This document shows positions 5,045 through 13,580 of a DNA stretch of 19,039 bases, piece by piece. This DNA comes from an uncultured Clostridia bacterium. GTDB lineage: Bacteria; Bacillota; Clostridia; Christensenellales; Borkfalkiaceae. Numbering within the stretch: the first letter of the stretch is position 1; each line of letters begins with the position of its first letter. Made by a program: the position numbers and the translations under genes. The stretch lies in assembly GCA_944338265.1 (NCBI GenBank), contig CALVLO010000157.1:1-19039 (forward strand). The letters run 5' to 3'. Under the pieces are notes generated by a model. The model was not told where the DNA came from. It saw nothing but the letters and a program-made list of their open reading frames with translations, and ran no database searches.

Positions 5045-8000
5045 TTACGCTGCTGCACCTTCCTCATCCTCGCGCTCTCTGCGGCGCAGGAGCAACCCGA
5101 TGAGGATGCCCGTAAGCGCGCAGTCGATGAGGATGATGATGACGAGCAGGACGATCGCCCAAGCAGCAACGCCTCCTTGCGCGGCGGCAGAGATGCTGAA
5201 GTCCACGCTCGTGCTTGCGCCGAGGTAGTTCGCCGTCTCTGCAAACGTCACCGTGAGGGTGTAATCACCCGCCTCGGTGGGCGCTTCCGCGCTGTCGTAA
5301 GCCGTGCCGTCTGCCTTGGTGCCCGTGTAGCGGTAGCTCACGCTGCCGTTGCCGTCGTTGCCGGAGACAACAGGCACGCCCGCTTCCGAACCGACCACCC
5401 AGCCATCCAACGAGACGTTGGGATGAAGCGCCGCCTTCGCAATGGCAAACTTCACAGAGATCGTACCCGCAAAGTTGTTTTTACCGGTAAGAGTGATGGT
5501 CGCCTCGCCCGCGTTCACGTTGTTGAGGTAAGCGATCTCGTAATCGCCTGCGGTGAGCAGAGGATCGCTCGAGATGAACGTCGCCAACTGCTCTTTGCCG
5601 TTGTAGGTGTAGCTGCCTTGGATGGTGATGGTAACGCCATCGAGGCTGCGCTGCGAGATGGCAACTTCGAAGGTGCCCACAGCATCTTCATAGTTTTGGA
5701 AGATGATGCGGTACTCGATCTTGCCGCTGTCTGCAACGTCCTTCACGGTGTAGCTGCTCGTCCAGGCGCCGTTCACAAGGTACTCGATGGTGCCATCTGC
5801 AATGCTTGCGCCGTCGATGAAGCCGTTCACGGAGATGCCGACATCGTGCGCGTTGCCATCGTACTCGCCCGTGTAGCCCGAAGCGCTCGTGGTGAGCCCG
5901 GAGGCTTTGGCGATCTCGAACTCCCACTCAAAGGTGCCCTTGAAGTTCTCGCTCTTCGCCGTGAGTACGATCACGCCCTTGCCCGCGTTCGTGTGATCGC
6001 GGTAAGAGACGGTGTAATCGACATCCCTCACCAGCGATACGACCGTGTTGATGACGTCGAACGTCGCTTCCTGCGCGGTGCCGTCGTAGGTATGCGTGCT
6101 CGTAACGTTGAGCGTCGTACCGTCGCCGATCTCGCGCGCCTCGATGGTGAGCACCGCATTGCCCTCTACGACTTCGTAGTTATCGAAGGTGACGCGGTAG
6201 TAAACCACCTTGCCGCTGTCTTTCACATTCGTTGCGGTGATGGGCGTCTCGGACCAATCCGAGCCATCGCCGAGTGCGCTGTACTCCACCTTGGAAGCCG
6301 TGGCGATATCGTCGCCGTTGACGAAGCCCTCGAAGACGAAGTTGAGAGACTGTTCCTTGCCGTTGTAGATGACGGAAGAGCCCATCGTCTTATCGGTAAG
6401 GACGCGCTTTTGTACGGTGTAAGCGCCCGTTCCGTTCTCGAAGGTGATCTTGTAGTTGCCATCCTTCTGCGAGCCCGTGATATCGTAGCTGCCCGCGCCC
6501 GTCTGCGCATCGACGCTGCAGAAGAGCTCGAAGGGATCTGCATCGCCGTTCACGAGGCTGCCCTTGGTCACCTGTGCGGTGAGCGCCGCTTGCTGCTCGC
6601 CGTAGATGCTCTCAGCCGCATCGATGGTAACGGTGATCTCGCGCGCGGTCACATTGTAGTAAGCAGTGCCGCCCGTAACGGAGACTTCGTAGTTCTCGCC
6701 GTTTTCGACTTTGATCTCGTACTGCCCGACAGGCGACTTCTCATCGACCTCGCAGGAGAGCGTGTACGCAACATCGCTCCCGTAGACGGTGCCGCTATCC
6801 ACAGTTGCACTGAACGCCGCTTGCGACTCGCCGTAGGTGCTCTCCGCCCCCGTGATGGTGATGGTGATCTGCGCAGGGTTGATGATGATCTGCTTGTTGC
6901 CATACACTTCGCCGTAGTTCTCGATCTCGACGAAGTAGTACACGCGCACGCTATCCTTAACGTTGGTCGCGGTGATGGGCGTCTCCGTCCAATCCGAACC
7001 GTTGCCCGTAAGGCTGTACTTGTACGTTACCGTCTTGCCGTCGTTCAGATCGATCGGCGTGCCCTTCATCGAGAAGTTGAACTCAAGCCCGTGTGCGGTG
7101 CCATCGTATTCGACGATGACATCCACCGTGTTATCGGTGATCTTGACGGCGACGATGGAGCAAGCGCCCTGCTCGTCCGTGAACACGATCTCGTAGTTGC
7201 TGTTGATGCACTCGGCTTTCACATCGAGCTTATCGCCCGGCTGCGCCAGCTCGGCGCCATCCACGGAGAAGGAGAATACCGTGCCTTCGTCGCCTTTGAC
7301 GACGGAACCCGTAACGAAGTGGTAAAGCACATCCTCCGTCTGAACGGCGGTGCCGACCTCTACCGTGAAGGGATCGATGGCGATCTCCAACTTACGCGTT
7401 TGGACAACGAGCTCCCAGGCATCGTTTTTGAAGGAAGCTGCCTTGTAGTACTTGGAACCCGCAACATTCGCGGTCGCCTTGTAGGTACCTGCATCCACGG
7501 TGGAGCTGCCATCGAACGTCACCGTGATCGCGCCCGTATCGTAAGAGACGTTTGCGGTGAAGCTGCCCGTGTAGGCGGAGCCGTCGTATTCGAAGCTGCC
7601 GCCGTGGCTCGCGGGCGCGAAGGTGAGATCGCTCTCGGAGAGCGTCGCCTTCTCCACTTCCGCCATCAGGCTGCAAGCGAGATCGAGCTCCTTCGCGTTC
7701 TTGATCTGATTGAGCCCGAGATCGCTCGGCAGGATGGAGACTTTGACTTCGAAGTTCTCCTTATCCGCGCTCATATCGAGCTCATCGAGCACGCTGCCGC
7801 GGATGGTGATCTGATTGCCGTTGACGTCGAACTGGCTGCCGGAGAGCGATACGCTGCCGATGGAGACGCCGCCCGCCCGATCAAAGGCGTTGTTCCCGAG
7901 CGACAGGGTAAAGTCGCCGCCCGAAAGTTTGGTGTACTTCCAGCCGCTTGCGGTAGGCTTCTCGAAGTGGCGGAAGGTCGCCGTGAACACCGCGCTGTTG

Positions 8001-11000
8001 CCGACGTAGTCGGTCACGCGGACGTAGAGCACATCGTGCGCGTGGTCAAGCTTGAGGCTGTAACCCGTCGTCTTGTTCGCCGCGGTAAAGGTGCTCGGCT
8101 CAACGCCCGCTTCGCCGAAGGCGTATTCGAGCGTCTTTACGCCGCTCTCGTAAGCGCCCTCTTCGCCCGCGAGGATGGCGGTGAGATCGCCTTCGTACAC
8201 CCAATACTGCGTGCCCGCAGCCTTGGAATCGAGGTACTTATCTGCCGTGGTGCCATCGCCGATATGCGCCGTGGGCGCGGTGTCATCGAAGCGGATATTC
8301 ACTTCGATCTTACCGGTAAGCCCGTTGTCGTTTTTGTAGTAGAGCGTCTTTTTGCCTTCCGTCGTGAAGGTAAAGCTCTTACGCCGTTCTTTCTCATCAG
8401 GGCCCATCGTATTGATCGGAAGATGATCATCGACGTAGAACTGCTTACCACCCACGCGCTCCGCGGTGAACGTAACGCTGTTCTTGCCCCAATAGGTGGT
8501 GCCATCGAAGTAATCGGTCGACTTATATCCTTGGTCGTTCACATAGTACTCGATCGTGATCACCTCTTCGGGCGAGGTGTACGACGTCAGCCCATCCGGC
8601 GACGAACCGATGAAGCGTACATGATAGGTGCCGGGACCGGGGAAGCCATCCCACTTCGTATTGGTGTCAACATTCAACTTTCCATCGAGGTTGATTATCC
8701 CCTTGCGCATGCTAGTATTGTCGCAGAACATTTCGTATTTTACACCATACGGCAGCTTATTCCCGTTTGCATCGGTAACCGAATAGCTCAACTCTTGCTC
8801 TACATAGCGCCAATCTGTATCGTAATAGAACCGATTGTGAGAAATTACTGCCCCTTTCACCGAAGTCGTTATATTGAGTTTTACTTCGACTGCGGCTTCC
8901 GCGATCTTAAAGGACTGCGTGGTGACGGTGTAGTCGTTCGCCTTGGAGGGCGAGTTGAATCCCGAACCGTTGCCGTTCCCATCAAAGAACTCGATGCTGA
9001 GCGAATATTTCCCTTTTGCAGTGAGCTGCATGGTAGCCGCCTGACCGCTGCTGTTGCCATCCGCCCAAACGCTGCTTGCGGTGCCGCTGAGGATCTTGAT
9101 CCTATAACGCATATGACCTTCGCGGTCGTTGGTGCCCATACCGGGACCATCGCCGAGGAAGTCGTTTTCCTGGATCAGCGCGGTGATTTCATGCCCGCCT
9201 GCGACTTCGGCAACATCCTTCAGCGGCTGACCATCGACCTTCCACTCCACCGCGATCTTGCGGGCGACGATATCGAACCCGACGGCGAAGCTACCCGCGA
9301 AGTTGTTCAAGCCCCAAAGCGTTGCCTCGTGGTGCCCGACGTGCGAAACCTTCTTATCGGAGTTGTCTGCCGCGGTGAGCCCCGTAAGGGTGTAGTCGCG
9401 CCCATAGACGAGGGTGTGCCCATCGACGATAACATCGGGGAAGTCGTCGTGCGTGACATACTTGCCGTTGTACTCCTTGGGAACAAAGGCAGAGGCGAGA
9501 TTTGCATCGGAGAGCGTGATCTGCAAGATCTTCCACGCCACCTTTACGGTGCCCTTAAAGTTGCCGTTGCCCGTGATGGTGTACTCGTAGTTGCCTGCGT
9601 TCGTCGCCTTATCGCCGCTGATATCGTAGGTAAAGCTCGTAAAGCCGCTGAGCGTGATGCTCGTTGCCTTTACCTGCTGCTCGGCGAAGTTGTAGGTGAG
9701 CTCCGTCTTATCGAGCGTGACCTTTGCGGAAGAGATATCCGCAGCGGTGATCTCCCAAGTGCCATCGATGCTCTCGATGAAGTTTTGCGTCTTGGGCTGG
9801 ATGGAGAACTTGTAGCTGTTCGCATCCGTCTGCGCGGTGGCAACGAGGGTGTAATCGGTGCCCTCCTTTAAGGTGAGCCCGCCGAGCGTCACCGTGGGTT
9901 TGGCGATCTGCGCCTTCCCGTTATAGGTGAAGGTGAGCGTGCCGCCGATCTTGGCATCCTTCAAGTTGAGTGCCTTGATCTCCCATGCGATGGTCTTGGA
10001 ACCCGTAACGTTTTTGCCATCGGGCACGAGGGTAAAGTCGTAGTTGCCCGCATCCGTCTTTGCCGTGGCGCTTACCTTAAACTCCGCCTTGAGCGTAACG
10101 CCGTTCCAGGTGACTTCCGTCACAACGGGCGTGTGCGAAGCGCGGTCGTAGTTAAACGACGTGGTGCCCACGAAGGTGGCATTCGTCAAGTCGAACTGCG
10201 CGATCTGCCAAGCCTTGGAGCAGGTGCCCTTAAAGTTGCCCGTACCCGTGATGGTGAGGGTGTGCGTGCCCGCGTTCGTCTGCGTATCGCCGGAGATGGT
10301 ATAATCGGTGCCCGCGTTGAGCGTAAGCGCGCCCGCGGTAACGCCATCGATCTCCTGCTTCTGCGCGGTGCCGTTGTAGATGAAGTTGCTCGGCTTGAGC
10401 GTGAGCGTGGCGCCCGAAAGATCGTACTGCGCGATCGTCCACTGCGCATCTTTGCTGCCCTTCACGTTCTTGCCGTCGCCCGTAACGGTGAGGGTGTACG
10501 TTTTGGCGTCTGTGCCCTTGTTGCCGGAGACGGTGAAGTCCTTGCCTTCCGAGAGCACGATGGCGCCGACGGCGACCTGCGTAATGGTTTGCGTCTGCTC
10601 TTTGCCGTTATAGGTGAGCGTGTTGCCGCCAAAGTTGATGACCGCGTTGGCAAGATCGAGCGATTTGATCTCCCAAGTGATCTCTTTGTTGCCCGTGAAG
10701 TTGCCCGCGCCCGTGAGCGTGAGCTTGTATGAGCCCGCATCCGTGCCCGTGTTGCCGGAGATGGTGTAGTTGACCTTGAGCGTGCCGCCGTTTACGGTAA
10801 CGTTCTTTACGAGCTTCGTCTGCTGGCTGCCGTTGTAGGTGAGCTCATCGCCGAGCTCGACGCTCGCATCCGCGATATCGCGCTTCTGGATGCGCCAGAC
10901 GACCGTCATGGAGTCGCTGAGGTTGTTGATGCCGTCTGCGGGCAGGACCTGCCAGGTGAAGTCGCCTGCATCCGTCTTTTTATCGACGACGATCTTATAG

Positions 11001-12838
11001 TCCACCGGGCGCTTTTTCGCCTCGGTAGGATCTTCGCGGAAGGTGCCGTCGCCGTTGTTGACGTGCACGCCGTCCGAGACGATGAACCCATCCGCATTGC
11101 CATCCGCTACCAGGGAGAAGAAGGTGGGCGTGTGTTCGGTGCCGGCGTAGATGAAGGAGTTCATCCCCTCTACATACACCTTATCCTGCACGCGGTAGAT
11201 CTTCTTGGAGCCCGTCTCGTCCAGCCACATATACCAACGATTGGAGAGCGTGCGCGCCGGGATGTTCCAATTTGCTTCCAGCGTGCCCGTGTAGTTGCCC
11301 AAACCTTCGATCTTGATGGTATAGTTGCCCGCATCGATGCCCTCGCCGCCGGAGAGGACGTTATATTCCACACCGACCTTGGAAGGCACGACCTTCACAC
11401 CCGAGGGCGCTGCAAATTTGAGCGTCGGCGTGATGGTATAGTTGCGGTACTGCATGGAGTTGGAAGCCGTAAGCGTGTAATCTTTGAGGTCGCGCGGGGT
11501 GATCTTCCACTGCACCTCGTAAGAGCCCGTAACGTTGTTGCTTGCAGATTCGATGGTGAGCGTGTAGTCGCCCGCCTCCGTCTCTGCCGAGACCTTTACG
11601 GTATAATCGCTTGTGGGCAATGTTGCCAAAAGCGCACCCGTAACGTATAAAGACTTCAACGTGGGGTTGTGCTTCTGCCCGTCGTAGACGAAGCTCGTGG
11701 CATCAAACACGACCTGAGCGGGACCACGGATATGCGTCCCAAGATCGAATTGCGTGATATCCCACTGCGCGGAGATCTTGCCCGTATAGTTGCCCGTGCC
11801 CTCGAGCTCGAGCGTGTAGGTGCCGACGTTCGTCCCCTTGTTGCTGTTGTTTAAGATTACGATATCCGCATTCTGAGTAAGCTGAACTTCCGTAAGACCA
11901 AATATCGCAAATGCCACAAACGATACCGTTCTCTCATTCACCAAATAGGTGGTCGGTTTCGTTTCTACCCGCGCGTTACCGGGGACGGAGAGATCGAAGG
12001 GCGAGATCTCCCATTCGACCTCTTTGGTGCCCGTTACGTTCTTGCCATCGCCCTTGATGATGAGCTTGTACTTTGTTCTTGCGTTGGTGCCCTTGTTGCT
12101 CTCGATGGTGTACCCTGCGGCAAGCAGCGCGCCCGTGCCGAGCGTAATGCTCTTGATGAGCTGCTCCTGCTCCTCGCCGTTAAAGGTGAGCGCATCGCCG
12201 AGCTCCACAACGGCGTTGGTAAGGTCGGCGGCAACGATCTTCCACGTTACGGTGGTATCGCCCATGAAGTTGCCCGCGCCCTTTACGGTTGCAGAGTAGG
12301 TGTTTACATCCGTACCCTCGATGGTGCCTGCGAGCGTGTAATCCGAGCTCTGCAGCGTGTACTTGTTGTAGGTACCATTCAGCTGAATAGACTGCTTCTC
12401 GCCGGTGTAGGTAAGATCATCTGCCTTTACCGTCGCCTCGGAGATATCGCGCCGGTCAATTTTCCAACGCACCTTCATCGAGTTGCTGAGGTTATTGATG
12501 CCATCGGCGGGCATGATCGTCCAACTGTATTCGCCTGCGTTCGTCTTTTTATCGACGACGATCTTATAATCCAAGGGGCGCTTTGCCGCCTCGGTGGGAT
12601 CTTCGCGGAAGGTGCCGTCGCCGTTGTTGACGTGCACGCCGTCCGAAACGACGTACCCGTTTGCATCGCGATCCGCCACCAAGGAGAAGAAGGTGGGCGT
12701 CTTTTCGGTGCCGTCGAAGACGAAGGTGTTCATCCCCTCGACGTATTTTTTATCCGCATATTGCCAGATCTTTACGGTGCCCTTCTCATCCAGCCACATA
12801 TACCAACGGTTGGAGAGCGAGCCGCGCCGATGCTCCAA
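5045..12838 (-). CDS. giant MBG-repeat surface protein, C-terminal fragment after a frameshift
   Basis: This frame of about 2590 residues continues the N-terminal fragment after a one-base slip. It carries about 14 MBG-like repeats of 65-80 residues (pattern: TYNGKEQ... GTDAGSYTLTI.GTGNFTG....W.I..DL), then an Ig-like central region (about 9290-7640) with FDDTAPTAHIG and YVRVTDYVGNSAVF. More MBG-type repeats follow, including two typical ones with GAESTYGESQAAF and AAESIYGEQQAAL (about 6880-6400). The end is a C-terminal membrane span (about 5170-5085, VAAWAIVLLVIIILIDCAL) with the tail RRREREDEEGAAA. There is no LPXTG, so anchoring is to the membrane. The only start at the 5' end is a TTG at 12838 inside repeat sequence, with no convincing ribosome site and no signal peptide. 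It is therefore best read as the back half of one 4617-residue protein. Confidence 0.9.
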   Translation of the reverse strand: MEHRRGSLSNRWYMWLDEKGTVKIWQYADKKYVEGMNTFVFDGTEKTPTFFSLVADRDANGYVVSDGVHVNNGDGTFREDPTEAAKRPLDYKIVVDKKTNAGEYSWTIMPADGINNLSNSMKVRWKIDRRDISEATVKADDLTYTGEKQSIQLNGTYNKYTLQSSDYTLAGTIEGTDVNTYSATVKGAGNFMGDTTVTWKIVAADLTNAVVELGDALTFNGEEQEQLIKSITLGTGALLAAGYTIESNKGTNARTKYKLIIKGDGKNVTGTKEVEWEISPFDLSVPGNARVETKPTTYLVNERTVSFVAFAIFGLTEVQLTQNADIVILNNSNKGTNVGTYTLELEGTGNYTGKISAQWDITQFDLGTHIRGPAQVVFDATSFVYDGQKHNPTLKSLYVTGALLATLPTSDYTVKVSAETEAGDYTLTIESASNNVTGSYEVQWKITPRDLKDYTLTASNSMQYRNYTITPTLKFAAPSGVKVVPSKVGVEYNVLSGGEGIDAGNYTIKIEGLGNYTGTLEANWNIPARTLSNRWYMWLDETGSKKIYRVQDKVYVEGMNSFIYAGTEHTPTFFSLVADGNADGFIVSDGVHVNNGDGTFREDPTEAKKRPVDYKIVVDKKTDAGDFTWQVLPADGINNLSDSMTVVWRIQKRDIADASVELGDELTYNGSQQTKLVKNVTVNGGTLKVNYTISGNTGTDAGSYKLTLTGAGNFTGNKEITWEIKSLDLANAVINFGGNTLTYNGKEQTQTITQVAVGAIVLSEGKDFTVSGNKGTDAKTYTLTVTGDGKNVKGSKDAQWTIAQYDLSGATLTLKPSNFIYNGTAQKQEIDGVTAGALTLNAGTDYTISGDTQTNAGTHTLTITGTGNFKGTCSKAWQIAQFDLTNATFVGTTSFNYDRASHTPVVTEVTWNGVTLKAEFKVSATAKTDAGNYDFTLVPDGKNVTGSKTIAWEIKALNLKDAKIGGTLTFTYNGKAQIAKPTVTLGGLTLKEGTDYTLVATAQTDANSYKFSIQPKTQNFIESIDGTWEITAADISSAKVTLDKTELTYNFAEQQVKATSITLSGFTSFTYDISGDKATNAGNYEYTITGNGNFKGTVKVAWKILQITLSDANLASAFVPKEYNGKYVTHDDFPDVIVDGHTLVYGRDYTLTGLTAADNSDKKVSHVGHHEATLWGLNNFAGSFAVGFDIVARKIAVEWKVDGQPLKDVAEVAGGHEITALIQENDFLGDGPGMGTNDREGHMRYRIKILSGTASSVWADGNSSGQAATMQLTAKGKYSLSIEFFDGNGNGSGFNSPSKANDYTVTTQSFKIAEAAVEVKLNITTSVKGAVISHNRFYYDTDWRYVEQELSYSVTDANGNKLPYGVKYEMFCDNTSMRKGIINLDGKLNVDTNTKWDGFPGPGTYHVRFIGSSPDGLTSYTSPEEVITIEYYVNDQGYKSTDYFDGTTYWGKNSVTFTAERVGGKQFYVDDHLPINTMGPDEKERRKSFTFTTEGKKTLYYKNDNGLTGKIEVNIRFDDTAPTAHIGDGTTADKYLDSKAAGTQYWVYEGDLTAILAGEEGAYESGVKTLEYAFGEAGVEPSTFTAANKTTGYSLKLDHAHDVLYVRVTDYVGNSAVFTATFRHFEKPTASGWKYTKLSGGDFTLSLGNNAFDRAGGVSIGSVSLSGSQFDVNGNQITIRGSVLDELDMSADKENFEVKVSILPSDLGLNQIKNAKELDLACSLMAEVEKATLSESDLTFAPASHGGSFEYDGSAYTGSFTANVSYDTGAITVTFDGSSTVDAGTYKATANVAGSKYYKAASFKNDAWELVVQTRKLEIAIDPFTVEVGTAVQTEDVLYHFVTGSVVKGDEGTVFSFSVDGAELAQPGDKLDVKAECINSNYEIVFTDEQGACSIVAVKITDNTVDVIVEYDGTAHGLEFNFSMKGTPIDLNDGKTVTYKYSLTGNGSDWTETPITATNVKDSVRVYYFVEIENYGEVYGNKQIIINPAQITITITGAESTYGESQAAFSATVDSGTVYGSDVAYTLSCEVDEKSPVGQYEIKVENGENYEVSVTGGTAYYNVTAREITVTIDAAESIYGEQQAALTAQVTKGSLVNGDADPFELFCSVDAQTGAGSYDITGSQKDGNYKITFENGTGAYTVQKRVLTDKTMGSSVIYNGKEQSLNFVFEGFVNGDDIATASKVEYSALGDGSDWSETPITATNVKDSGKVVYYRVTFDNYEVVEGNAVLTIEAREIGDGTTLNVTSTHTYDGTAQEATFDVINTVVSLVRDVDYTVSYRDHTNAGKGVIVLTAKSENFKGTFEWEFEIAKASGLTTSASGYTGEYDGNAHDVGISVNGFIDGASIADGTIEYLVNGAWTSSYTVKDVADSGKIEYRIIFQNYEDAVGTFEVAISQRSLDGVTITIQGSYTYNGKEQLATFISSDPLLTAGDYEIAYLNNVNAGEATITLTGKNNFAGTISVKFAIAKAALHPNVSLDGWVVGSEAGVPVVSGNDGNGSVSYRYTGTKADGTAYDSAEAPTEAGDYTLTVTFAETANYLGASTSVDFSISAAAQGGVAAWAIVLLVIIILIDCALTGILIGLLLRRREREDEEGAAA
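10874..12012 (-). repeat. intragenic long repeat, copy B
   Basis: This is a coding block of about 1.1 kb (about 380 residues), from DLSVPGNARVET to the motif ending VVWRIQKRDI. It matches copy A (12443-13580) collinearly with no net codon gain or loss. Some stretches of about 50 bp are nearly identical at the DNA level (for example around 11030-11085 versus 12600-12655), while others are well diverged. This suggests an old duplication with local homogenisation. Confidence 0.8.
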
Positions 12839-13580
12839 TTTGCCTCTAACGTGCCCGTAAAGTTGCCGATGCCTTCGATCTTAACGGTATAGTCGCCCGC
12901 ATCGATGCCCTCGCCGCCGGAGAGAACTTTATAGTCCACATCCTTCGTCTTGGGCAGGATGCCGCCCGAGGCGGGCGCCGCGAATTTGAGCGACGGCGTG
13001 ATGGTATAGTTGCGGTAATTCATGGAGTTGGAAGCCGTAAGCGTATAGTTGCTGATATCGAGCGGGGTGATCTTCCAGCTTACCTCGCAAGAGCCCGTAA
13101 CGTTCTTGCTTGCGGGAACGATGGTGAGCGTGTAGTCGCCCGCATCCGTCTCCGCCGAGACCTTTACGGTATAGTCGCTCGTGGGGAGCGCATTGATCAG
13201 CATTGTCGTCAGATACAAAGCCGTTACCGTGGGGTTATGCTTTGCCCCATCGTAGACGAAGCTCGAAGCATCCAACACGACCTGAGTGGGATCCTTGATC
13301 GACACAGAAAGATCGGCTTGCCTGATCTCCCACTCCGCGGAGATCTTGCCCGTGTAGTTGCCTATGCCCTCGAGCTCGACCGTGTATTTGCCGGCTTCCA
13401 TCCCCTTGTTGCTGTCGTTTAAGACCAAGACCTCTGTCTTCTCAGAAAGCAGAACTTCTCTAAGACCAAAGACCGCAAATACATTCACCCCGCCTACACG
13501 CTCTGCTCCCGAATAGGTGAGCGTGCTTGTTTCTATCCGCACATTGCCCGCGACGGAAAGATCGAAGGGAACGATCTGCC
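12443..13580 (-). repeat. intragenic long repeat, copy A
   Basis: Homologous to copy B at 1568/1569 nt distance. In order it contains DLSVAGNVRIET, a KHNPT-type MBG unit, the TLTASNSMNYRNYTITPSL unit, the long NRWYMWLDEKG unit of about 120 residues, and KVRWKIDRRDI. The gene frameshift falls inside this copy. Confidence 0.8.

Noticed and set aside
5045..5200. LPXTG sortase signal at the C-terminus of the giant protein
   Set aside because: A hydrophobic span and basic tail are present, but no LPXTG-like motif precedes them.
5039..9871. A 1610-codon open frame on the plus strand, antisense to the giant gene
   Set aside because: It is in codon register with the sense gene, so it is open only because that stretch of the gene avoids TTA, CTA and TCA codons. 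The product is a compositionally odd, Arg/Val/Asp-rich sequence with no ribosome site at its start. The sense frame has clear domains.
12836..12838. TTG 12838 as a true independent start of the C-terminal giant fragment
   Set aside because: It lies inside a repeat unit conserved elsewhere in the protein, lacks a convincing ribosome site and would give an exoprotein without a signal peptide. A frameshift explains it better.
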